Assembly (NCBI GenBank): GCA_030248195.1
Contig: JASAND010015763.1
Span: 1-64,000, forward strand
DNA length: 64,000 bases
Direction of reading: 5' to 3'
Origin: Trissonchulus latispiculum
Lineage: Eukaryota > Nematoda > Enoplea > Enoplida > Ironidae
Position numbers and translations under genes: made by a program. The notes below the pieces were generated by a model. The model saw only the letters and a list, made by a program, of their open reading frames with translations. It ran no database searches and had not been told where the DNA came from. Below are positions 39,301 to 51,300 of this stretch, in pieces. How positions within the stretch are numbered: the first letter of the stretch is position 1; each line of letters begins with the position of its first letter.

Positions 39301-42300
39301 TGATTACACAGTAGGATATAATTATAATTTTCACAGTTTAATTTTTCTATTTGTTGGATTATTTAATTTGATTGCACTAGACTAACGTTCTGATGTTAGT
39401 TATGTTAATGTTTTGTTCTTATGTTAATCTTACACTAACTAATGTTCTTCATAAAATAGGAACATATTGCAATAAGTTCCAAGTATTTCTGCTGAATTTA
39501 TTGTGACATAACATTATGGCATAGCATATTAAGTTATGAACTTATGACTTATCATTTTTATGCAACGAACGGGCCTGGGTATTAGCAAAAAAATTTGAAA
39601 GAGGCCCGTTGCATAAAAGTGATAAGTCATACGTTCATAAGTTAATATGTATGTCATATACAATAAGTAAATGTGTTGCATAAAATGTTATTATAATAAG
39701 CGCTTATTTCATAAGCAATTATCAATTATTATTAATTATTATTAATTATTCATAGCAATTATGAGTTCTAAGAAGGGAAAAATCATAAGTTCAACAGAAA
39801 TAGCTGGCAACATATTACAATATTTTCCTATTTTATTTAAAAAACATTCAGGAGCAATCAAGTTACAAAATTCAATAACTAGAAAAATTGAACTGTAAAA
39901 AGTCTAGTTATGTTAAGTTATGTGTAATCTTAACTCGTGTAATGACGAAAAAATTGTTTTCCAGTTTCTAATTTTTGACCTATTCTTTTTGTACAGTTGC
40001 TGAATGTGCTTTCTTTGTGGGTTTTGCACTCACGTTGCGATTCCCAACTCGGAGCTTAACGTCAAATTTTACGATGAGAACAGAAAAGCCAAATATTTGA
40101 AAGCTAGGAACTTGAGTATTTCCACGAACACTGTAACTATTCAGAATAGCGTAAATCTTTTGTTTTCCAATTTATTTGTTACTACACTAATCCAATAACA
40201 TTTGAAATTTTATTGATAATTAGCTTTTTTATGCAACGCTCGCTTATGTGATTTATTTATTTTAATTCCAACATCGCTTATGAGTCGTTTATTACTTATT
40301 TGATTATTACTTTTGTGCAACGCAAATTTACTTATTGTAAATAACTTATTGGTTTTATTAACTTATCGTATTTTTTATGCAACGGGCCCAGACGCTGCTC
40401 AATACTTGGAATTCAACGATAGCTATTATATAATATTAACTAATAAATTACCTTAGAATGTGCTAATACGTGTATTGTAATGGGTATGCCAACTTTACCT
40501 CCACAGCGAGTGCAGAGGGTTTCCGGAATGTTGAGAAAAAACGACTCGAAACTTGCTACCAAATGTCTCGAAAGTTGTAAAATTGAAAATCAAAATTGTC
40601 TCGAAATATTTAGAAACTTTCAAGAAATATTTGAAAAATGTCTCGAAACATGTATTTATTTTGCATGTTTGCGTGCAAAAATGTTCTAGACAAATTCATG
40701 AAATATCTCAAAATATTTTCAAAAAGTCCCGAAAGTTGAAAATCTTTCGAGACAAAAGTCTCAAAAGTTGGAAAATATTTCGAGACAAATCGCAACTTCC
40801 CGGAAACCCTCTGCACTCGCTGTGGAGTTAAAGCTGACATACCCATAGTAATAAAACTAATCAGAGTACGGCTACCTCAGTTTTATTGATCGATTTTAAA
40901 ATGCGATGACAGTAATATTGTTAAACACAGATTTCTGGAAATGTGCTGAAGATAAAAACCGACTAGTGCAAAGCCTAAGCGAAGCTCTGTTCGAGGACTG
41001 TTCTATTTGAAACGTTTAGTGAATTAGTAAAATACTAACTTCTGATTTTCGTCAAAATGTTCAAATTGGGCAGGTTCTTTCTCCAGAACAGATAGATCAA
41101 ACGCAAACCCCTGAAGAAGACTACCGGAATTGTCCCAATAATTTTTTTGTAAAGCCGCTTTCTAATTGCTTACTTGAGTTCAGAGATTTCCCTGTTGAAT
41201 ACAGTCTAGTTACCATTATCAAAATTACACATTTTTGTTGCTGCGCATAAAGTGAGTAGTGCAGTGAGCGTTTCTTTGAGAATAACACGGCCTATATGAG
41301 TACAAATTGGGCAAAACTTGACAAACAACCTACCTAGGGTTAATGTGCTATGGAAACCTGGCAATATACGGTGCTTCAAAATAGCCAGCTTTTGACCTCA
41401 CGCATAAATTTTCGCTGTTATATCATGAAACGCAAGGAAGCAAAGAATAATCGAAGCAGCAAAGTTGTAGGCCTAACCGAAATAACCGATTTCGCGCATT
41501 CACTACTTAAGTTTTCGAGCTTTAACGCGCAAGTATAAAGCGAGTGAGCGTACTCTCTGAGCGACTGTGTATAAAATTGCTGTGTTTATGGGGTTTCCAA
41601 TTAATGCGCACTAATTAGCTGTTCCTATATGTGGTACGCTGACAAGACAAAGGCTAAAGTTTGTTGCCGTACCTTTATATATTATCAAGTACACATTAAT
41701 GACCAGAGTGAGACAACAAGAACAAACCTGTGCTATGCCTATGCGTACCATCGGACGATCTCTTACCCACCAATTGATCCCTCTCACACCGTCCCTATTT
41801 GGGTTCGTGATACAAACGGTGGTTGCTCACTCCTTTACACAATTTCACGTTGAAATCAACAGGGGCTTAGTTTGAGGAGGGGAATGATGATTAACATACA
41901 GATGTACGAAATATACTAAGCAAGTGAGCTAGGAGTTTTGTACCCAAGGGGCGATGTGGGCGAGAGGGTCATCATATATCGAGCATAGCATAGCATAGTT
42001 ATTGCTCTTATAACAAGAGACTGCCTGTTGTCTCACTCTCATCATTATGTGCTCTTGGTATTATGTAATTTTGGTCGTTGTATGATCATTTGAATTCCTA
42101 TAAGTTTGCTAGTGTACGTCCTTCATTAACAAAGTTCAGACGGACAATAGCTAATTTCTCCGAAACTCAGATCTTCGACCCCGCCGACTGTTCTGAAATG
42201 CTTTCCATGCTTAACGTTACTGTGGAAATATGAACAAATTTCAGCGACATGTTGAGCTTTAAAGCCCAAAACGGTCTAGAACCAGCATCTATAATGTTTC

Positions 42301-45300
42301 TCCACTCCCCCAATATTGGGGCTGGATTTAAATTCAAATCTTTTAATCGACATTATTCTTAGAAATCTGCTATTGGTTAAATTGCATATAATGATAAAGT
42401 GAGCTGAAGCCATGTATAGTAAATAATAAAAACATTGGTCGATCTGTTTAGGTTAAAGAAAAGAAGTTAGCTTGGCCTCACAGCAATTGTGTTTACGAAT
42501 CGAAGAAGAACAATTCCTATGGCATTAATGTTAGTACTTTTCTAGTTTGCCCTTAACTTCTATTCCATAGGTAGATAAAATTTGTTTATAAGTAGGGTTT
42601 TAGTGGTATTTTCGCAGCTATACCATGCTTAATATGCTTGTAATTTACCAACGTTATCATTGAATGTTTATCTCGCTTGACTCATTGTTTAGTTGAATCG
42701 GTGTATATGTCGTAGTAATTTCTGAATTCAGTAAATACTGTATTTACTGGCCGATTTCAGTAAATCCGGTATTCACTAGGAAGAATGGTATTTTCTTTAA
42801 ACTTCCTATCTTTACACGTAAATACTATATTTACTGAAACTCGTCCAGTAAATACTGTATTTTCTAGTAAATTCTGTATTTTATCTTAAACGCCTTTGTC
42901 TTTGTGTGTGGCTAGGGAAACAAAAGGCATCGACGTCATATTTAAAGTCAAACGTTAGGTCATGCATAATTACAATATTAACAATGGGAGTTCGTGAAGA
43001 TAAGCTCCGAAGCTTTAAAACATTAGTTTACAAAATTAAAAAATACTTTAATGTTAATACAGTTAACACATTAAAAGCAGTTTTGTCAACATCTTAATTA
43101 AAGATACACTACAAGTTTACTTAAAGTTTTAAAAATGCTATTTGTGTGTTTTTTAAACTAGGAAAAGCAGGTTTAAGACTATAAAGTACTGTATGAACTT
43201 TAATCATAATTCATTATGAATATATAATACATGTGTATATCTGTTTTGATTTTAAAAGCTGTGTTAAAATTAAATTCATGTTTTAATTTTGTAAACTAAT
43301 GTTTTAAAGTTTCGTAGCTTATCTTCACGCAACCCCTTTGTACATAATACTGTGATTATGGATGACCTATCCTTTGACTTTAAATATGACGTCGGCATAC
43401 CCTTTGTTTCACTAGCCACACACAAAGACAGGCGTTTAAGATAAAATGCAGAATTTACTAGAAAATACAGTATTTACTGGACTAGTTTCAGTAAAAGTAC
43501 AGAAATTACTGCGACACTATGTCGTAGCTCATAGTGATATTCCGCGCAGTGACATACTGCGCTAGCGTGTAGTGTAATTACGCTCTGCGCGCGCGTGTAG
43601 TGTCACAACAGTAAGACGTCTTCAAATAAGACCAGACCCTTTGTTGCAATTTTGTGCAAAGGTTAAAATTTCGGTTTACTGTCCTACTGCCTATCATTCT
43701 CTTACCTACACCGTTTCAAAACTTAAAACCCCTCTCCTACCTACGTTTATTAGTCAAAACTCTGAGTCACTCATTTGCCTGCAAATTAATCCTCCAAAAC
43801 TAAGAATCCCTCTTCTACCAACAAATTAATCTTTCAAAGTTAGGAACACTCACTTGCCTACAATACCGTAATTACCTTAGTGTCCACATTTCAGAGCAAG
43901 CGATTTTTAGCAAGCGATTTTGCCCAAAAAAACGAAAAATCCGGATTCTGGGTGGTGAGGGACCCCTCTTGGGGAGTGAGCTCCAGGTCTGGGGGGGGGG
44001 GTGAAATCCCCCAAGCACATGTGTGCTCACGACGCCGGTGGACACGCCGGAAGGGATGTTATCAGGGAGCGTCTCCGCAGGGATTATCATTATTTTCTTA
44101 TGCCTTGGTAGATCACTATCTGCAAAGCTGTCCCGTTTGCTGTTACCGAAAGCCTCTCCCTAAACCTCCGGTGGGAAAGCGATTACGTCGACAGGTGTAA
44201 TCGAGAAGGTCCAAGCTGACTGTATTGACATGTCCAGCAACCCAGATGGCGCCAAGAAGTGGATTCTCCAGGTAAAGGATCATTTCTCCAAATATATTTG
44301 GGCTACATCTTTGCAACGTAAAGAATGTCGGCTGGTCACTGAATTCTTTCGTTACATCTTTTATCAGTTCGGAGCCCCCAGTTTCTCCAGACATATGTTG
44401 GAATCAGCATCTAACACGCACTCGGCATCTAACCTCACGTCCGCGCCACACCACAGTCTGATGGATTTATAGAAAAGGCCAATCACATACTAGAAACCAC
44501 ATTCGGGTCTTGGATGCAAGAACACGAGGGTGGCGTGCCGGGATGGTATAGTGTTCTTCCCCGCTTGGTGTTCGAGATCAACAACAGCTACAGCCGCGTC
44601 ATTAAAGATATTCCTTTTAATCTTATGTTTCTTCGACTTCCGAGAAATCTCACTGAATGCCCACCTCCAAGTCCCGAACTCTGATCAAATGGCTCCTGCT
44701 GTTGCTGTAGCTAATGATGATGGTGATGGTAATAATGATGGGCGTGGTGGTGCTGTTGCTGTTAATAAACCCAGTGATAATGGCGATGATGGTGATGATG
44801 ATGATGATAGGGGGGCTTTGGAACCACCTCCGTGGGAAATCCGATGGACATGGACCCCATCAAATGGAGATCACCACAGATGTCCCCTGGCATCCGTCTG
44901 GTCAACGGCGCAAATGGGTTCCAACCTCCCAGGGGCACGGTTTATGGCCGTGTCGGATCAACACAGAAGCATCTGGAGTCCTTAAATTATGCTACCGAGC
45001 GGTGTGGTCCAATCCCCCACATCTTTCCCTAACGGATGATCCGATGTGTGGACCTCCTTGCCGAAGACATGTGCTGGACTACTGGATGCCGAAGTGCCCT
45101 CATATAGCTTTTCAGCTGACGAGCCTGGAAAGAACAACAACAACAACAACATGATGATGATAACTACAATGATCCTGCCCAACCAGAACAAAATGACTTC
45201 GAACCCCTGTTACTACCTCTGCTTTTTTTGTTATTTTTAAAAGTGCCCAATCGGAAAACCGTGGCTGTTGGGTACAAGAGACTTCGATCTGCAGTGCACG

Positions 45301-48300
45301 GAGTCACTGTAAGCTCAAGCGAGGACTGTTATGAACTAGTTGGGCTGAGTTCACTGCTCCAAAAGACCCCTTTGGTGAACCTGCCGTTGCTGGTTCATTT
45401 ATTATTTGGAACGAAATCTCTTGCCAGAGATGGCCAGGGTACCACGATTGCTGATATCAAAGTTTGAGCCCATGTTTGTGGCATACCTGCAAAACAGACA
45501 AGATCAGCAACATAAGTATGATAAACTGAAACGTTCGTTACCCGAAGTTGCTGTTGGAGATGTCGTCTATCTGAAAATACCAAGAGTTGATCGTTCTAGT
45601 TTATGCCCAGAAACGGTAATTTCTGCTACAGATTCCACTGCTACCCTGAAATAGAAAGCTGGTGTATTGTTCAAAAGGTTGGCCGTGGCTCGATTTCTCC
45701 ATGGAAATGATGTGTCTCTTGAGAAAACAAGTCTAATTCTTCAACTTCAATTATAAAGAAAGCTGTGTCGATTTGTCACTGTAAATCAGGTTGTACTACT
45801 TCTTAATGTTGTTGTCTTAAAAATAATTTGAAATGCGTACTAAATGCCACAATAATGTACCATGTTGCAACTAGTGAATAGCTTCTAGCTTAGTCTATTT
45901 ATGCATTCCGTATTGTTCTGCTTAATTAAGTACGTACGTATTTACTAGTAAGTTTCTTCATATCTAACGCTAACACAGAAATTTAAATTTGATTGTTTTT
46001 GGATTCTGGTTATTTAAATTTTTTGTTGTGTTTGCTGCATTAGACATCGCAATGTGATGATAATCATCCGACGGTGCAAAGCGTTAGCCGGGAAACTAGC
46101 CGCGTAAGGTTGGGCAAAAACAACTCAACCAAGTTGCCAGAAGGAGTCTCAAAGCCTGATCGACATAACTACGGCTGACGTCTCCTCCTTTTTAGAAAAT
46201 GTTCCGACGGCCACGGCGTTGCCATACTTGGCGGCTAGCCCGAGGAGCAGCACATAGCACAAATCTTCCATGCAAAAACGGGATGGCAGCCTTTGCACCA
46301 GTGAGACGAGCTCCCAGTGTGCTGTTCTATGATATAGCCTACACGAGTGGAAGCACAGCGATTTGGATGCGAAACTGCCTTAAATTAGTGATGTGCATGC
46401 ATTAGATATGGCAATTTTGAGCACAATATACGTAGCCCTCTTCTTTTAGACTTGCCCTTCATGCAGCACTACAAGAAGTATACATAATTCTACCAACAGG
46501 CTATATATACTCAACGTTAAACATATAAACGGAGAACAGTTCTGAACAAAACGGACTAGCCCAGTCTTGTTTCGCAAACACATGTCACGACCTGCAGAAT
46601 AAAAGATGTTCTAAGAGTGTATATGTTCAAGCGAGTAAGGTAAGCATTAAAATCAAACTTTCCGCGCCGCAGGACGAAATTTTCGTAAAATTAAGCAGAA
46701 AACTAAATATAATTAGCTTAATTAACTAAACTAATAATTAACTAAAAACTTAATACATAATAAAATTTACCACTCTGGGAAAAAAGTAGGAAAAAGTAGG
46801 AATTTTTGGCCTCAAGTAGGAAAAAAGTAGGAATCTGGAAATAAGTAGGAAAAGAACTAGGAACCGCACGAACACTGCTGTGTATAAACAAAGCATTTTT
46901 CATTATTTTGGCGCAAATCACTCTCAGTTTTTACAATTTCTACGATACAACGTTTTTAAAAGTTTTGCGAAAATGGAGCTTTCTAAGAATTTTCCAAGTT
47001 CGGTTCCAAGAATTTTTGGTCAGACGTTAGTGCTAAATATTAAAAGTATTCCGGCTTTCACGCATTGCTTCCTTCTTCAGCTATAACAGCTCAAAGTCTG
47101 AAATTTGGCGAAAAGTTGCGATGTGACCGTGCGCCGTTTTCGATCTAATAAAATTGACAGGACCTAGCCTACCCCGGCTTTTTAGCAAATCTTAGGCTCC
47201 AATAGGGGCAAACTGTCTGTAGGTTTCGAGGACTTTGGCTTTCTGGTTAGTGTGATACCAAACTTTTTGTTAAGAAGTAACCCTTATTTTTAGGCCTGAA
47301 AAGCAGTAAAAGAGCAGTAAAAATGGGGCCAAAACATTTTTGTCTCCGATGTCGCCGAAAAGGTGGTTTATAGGGGTTATTTGACAAGCTGAATCCGAAT
47401 ATGAAATCCGTTTTTCGATATAACGCTTCCTTCGTTCAGTATGCGCTTACAATTGTCTTAGTGGTTTTTGGAGCGATAGCCATCCATACTTCGAGAAATC
47501 AATCCAGCATTTCTAAACGGTGGAGCGTGGTTTAGTGACCTAGCTTTCTGCACATCTTGGTACACTCACTGGCCTGTAGTGCGCAAAGTTTCAGCCGATT
47601 CTGCCTGCCACAGTAATTTGGAGTAATTGGCTCACATCTTCGAAATGGGACCAAATAGTCTTGCCTTCTTGCTGGTTCTGGAGGATGGGCTGCCATGCTG
47701 ATTCTGAGGAAGTACCGGGAGGACAGTGCTTTGCTGTGTCAATTGTGTGCTTCAATCGCTGTGCTTCCACCCGTATTAGGCTATATCATTGAATATCACA
47801 CTTAGAGTTCTTTTCCCTTTGGTGCAAAGGCTGTTACTGCCGTTATCTTTGCATTGAAAACGTGTGTTGTGTGCTGCTCCTCGGGCTAGCCGCCAGATAT
47901 GGCAACGCCGAGGCCGACGGAGCGTTTCTTAAAAAGGAGGAGATATCATCCGTCGTGATGTCGACCAGGATTTGAGACTCCTTCTGGCAACTTGGTTGAG
48001 TTGTTTTGGACCAACCTTACGGGGCCAGTTTCCTGGCTAAACATTTTGCGCCTTCGGGTGATGATCACCACATTGTGATGTCTAATGCACCAAACAGCTA
48101 CAACAACAACAAATAACAGCGACAATATCAATAATGTAATATAGCACTGATTAACGAAATCACGCCATTTTACATAAGTTAAGACAGACACTTGGAGTAT
48201 TAATTGTGTTAGCACACAGATACTTTGTGTTTTAATATGTGGCTTTCTACTAACTTGAATGTATTCCTAAATGTTTCCAGTAAATACCTCTAGCTGTGCC

Positions 48301-51300
48301 TGCATGTTAACACTAATTGTTATGTAACTGCTATTAAATCATCTGTTTTCTTACGCAGTTTAATTGAGTCAGTTAAAGGTGAAGAGGTAAACTAGGGCTT
48401 CTGTTTACTCTAAGTATACTGAGACAATTTCAACCTTTGCACTGACAAACGGTCCAGTCTTTATTTGAGGCCGTCTTGCGGCTGTGACACTACACGCGCG
48501 CGCAGTCTGATTACGCTAGCGCAATACGTCACTGCGCGGAATATCAGTATACACTACGACATATATAGCTCAGAATATTGGCTTTTAGAAGTGCATTCTG
48601 TCTTGCTATCATAATTACGTTATGAAATACTGCAATTGCTCTGACGAAAGAGTAGCCTCCAAAGTTGGGATACGGATATCCAATCAAAGTTGCGATTCAT
48701 CTGTAGAGATGTGTTAGTTTTTCTTTACTTACATTCCTTAATTTCAAGTAAAAAATACTGACAAAATTTTGTTGCAAGTATTAAAGTATTGTCCAGAACC
48801 CAGAGTGGAAACAAATCATCAAGCAATTTGGGTGTTTAACGAACTTGTTGTTGTAAGACTTACTGAATGACTGCACGCTGAATATCATAAGTACTGCCTG
48901 CTACGTTTTCTTGATTCGTATGTTTGGATTCCTGAAATAGGTGCAGTTGAAACCTTTGAGAAATCTACTTGCTTAGTTGTTCTCTCTCTGTAGTATCATA
49001 CAGTTTTGATGTTGTCGTTTATTATTTTAATATTGCATGTGCAATTCCTTAGTTATACACACCGTTTGTCTGATTTGGTTATTTCCACATAAAATTCTTA
49101 ACTGAATTTTTCTGTCCGTGGTGGCTTCCATAGAATATAAAGTGCTGTGACAAACAGAATTATTCAAGCTCCTCAATACGTTTTTCCAAGGTGTGGGCAC
49201 TCAAATAAATATTTTTCTGGTACTATATTTCCCAAAAATTACAGTCACAACTTCACTAGCAAGTAGGCATGAATAGTGTATTTCATCAATGATGATCGCT
49301 TTTATTGGAGGCAATCTTAAAATTGACAAGGAAAACAGATTAATGCTTGGCAAGCTGTCTAAAACTCAAGTAGTATAAAAAGGAGCGTTCTGGAACAGTG
49401 TTGGCATTAGTGGCGTTTACAGTAGCGTGTAGTAGCGTCTCCAGTGGCGTTTCGTGGCTATAGTGTGTTTTAGAATAGTAGCGTTAGTGTCATTTATTGG
49501 CAATATGTGACGTGAGAGATTTCAACAACAATGCCTGTAGTACCTTGCTCTGGCATTTACCTGCATATTTGCTTCTGATACTGTGACAGAAATGTGCTAC
49601 CGTTATTGTTAAGCAGTACCTTTTGTGGCTTAGACCGTTCCTGGGCAGTTTCTTCGGTGAATTTAATTGACGTTTAAGTGACTATATTGGTTCATTAAGT
49701 TTTACGCATTTAACGTGATGCATATTTGTTATACTCATTTATCTCATTGTTGCACATAGTATTCTTTTACTAGTCAAATACCAAAATTTGAAGAAGTTTT
49801 ACTATGTTAACTGTAACTAGGTTTATTACTCCACTTCTCGCCACTATATTTTAAGGTGGAGATTCCTTTTGGAGACATCAACTTTGAACCTAACTTTAGT
49901 TCTCGAAAATTATTTTACTGTATTTTCGAAGTAATTTAATTTTCCAGATTTTTTGCAGACTAAAGTAAATTTTTTCGTGAGGCATCGACCACATCATTGG
50001 ATTCCACTATCAAATAGTTGGGGACCCTTTTTTAATTATTATGAAACCGCTCTTCGTTATAAAGAAATTAGCTAAAATGTATGCGCAACCTGGATTTTGC
50101 CTACTTTTCCCAACTTTTGCAAGCGACCACTTTAGCTAGAAAGCAGCAATCGGGACAACTAAAAAAGGGTACCTGGGTATTTTAGTGTAAAACTCGTCCA
50201 ATAAGTGGCAACCATCTAGCTTGCATAGTAAATGCTCCACAATCGCTAGACAAAATTTGGTCATGTTTTTGCAAAAACTACAATTTCTATGATAGCAGCG
50301 TACGAGGTAGCAGTTAGAGATTATAATGTCACGGATAATCGGTCTCGACGAGACCTTCAAATTGACACACATAGTTTAGTTTTACAGCTTACGTAGCTCA
50401 ATTAATGGCGGATTATTTGATTTCTGCAAAAATGACAAGTTTTCAACGCCAAAATAGGAAAATCGACTATATCTCACGACAGCGAAAAGCTAGAGAAGTA
50501 CTTTAAAAAGCAAAAATGTAGAGCTCAACAAGATCTGTCGAATGAGTATAGTCATAGCTGTGTAGTAGCTGCCTAACTGTCAAAACTTGACAAAAACCAC
50601 CCTGAATGGAGACGTCGAAGTTTCGAAGCGGGATTGTGCGGAGGGTGTTAGTATGCGAAAAGAACTTATTTTGGAAAGTTTCATCAAATTTCATCGTGAT
50701 TTGGTTTGAGCCGTCAATCAACAATATGTGTCCAAAAGGAATCACCACCTTAAATGGCCATTGCAGTATTTGCGCTTAGTTGTATTGGTAATTAGAGTTT
50801 GGGTGATATTCCATTAGAAGTAACCCTTCTAATCAAATTTTCTGAACATGATCTTCCATCTGTACATCATTTCTTCTTGAAAGCTCCCAACGACCCAGAA
50901 GCTTATCAATGTGCGAATATTCAGTTTGTGTTATTGAGTTATTTGTGTTACCGTGGGTTAGGTGGGATACAACTTTTCATCTTCGACATTTGGGGCAAAC
51001 AATGGATATTGTTTCTAAGGTTTTGAATCAATTAGGGGTTTCTATGGTTATCAGTATTAGGGTATGGGACAGTAGAGCTTGATTCGGCATGTGTTGATGG
51101 AACGACAAATCTTTGTTTGTATTATGCAGGGGTGGATCTATTGAACAGCCAGCTATAATCGAATGCATTGCAAAGGTAAGGAACCTCGTCCAATTTATGA
51201 TTGTAGCTACAAATCAACCTACGTTTAGTATTCGTTTGAATGAACTACGTTTTCAAACGAAGCTGCGTTTTGTAATGAGCTGAGTTTTTGTACGAATGTT

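Larger units (their letters stand above)
43519..48562. mobile_element. 5-kb TIR element with a decayed integrase gene (intron 12)
   Basis: About 120 bp at the left (GATATTCCGCGCAGTGAC, GCGCGCGTGTAGTGTCACA) recur inverted at 48440-48562 (TGTGACACTACACGCGCGCG, GTCACTGCGCGGAATATC). Between them lie a broken integrase gene (44020-45745) and a 2-kb foldback (46035-48100). Its right end stops 26 bp before channel exon 13. The integrase plus long TIRs point to a Ginger/KRBA2-type or Polinton-derived DNA transposon; which one is not settled. Confidence 0.7.

Noticed and set aside
40004..40198. 64-codon frame after a good acceptor, as next channel exon after exon 11
   Set aside because: No DEG/ENaC motif, and it lies inside a foldback. 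Exon 12 at 42452 has the right phase and the WPHSNC motif.
44530..45154. 150-codon frames rich in Asp and Met
   Set aside because: They come from a GATGGT low-complexity insert and shifted integrase sequence.
46580..46640. Candidate channel exon (NKRCSKSVYVQASK, phase 0 to 0)
   Set aside because: It lies inside the foldback nested in the integrase element. Exon 12 joins exon 13 directly to give the expected S-C-Y motif, with no room for it.
51120..51175. Exon-like segment with acceptor TTATGCAG and donor GTAAGG
   Set aside because: It lies in the decayed copy of the 177-aa gene and continues its homology across the supposed acceptor. Its phase also does not fit channel exons 13 and 14.
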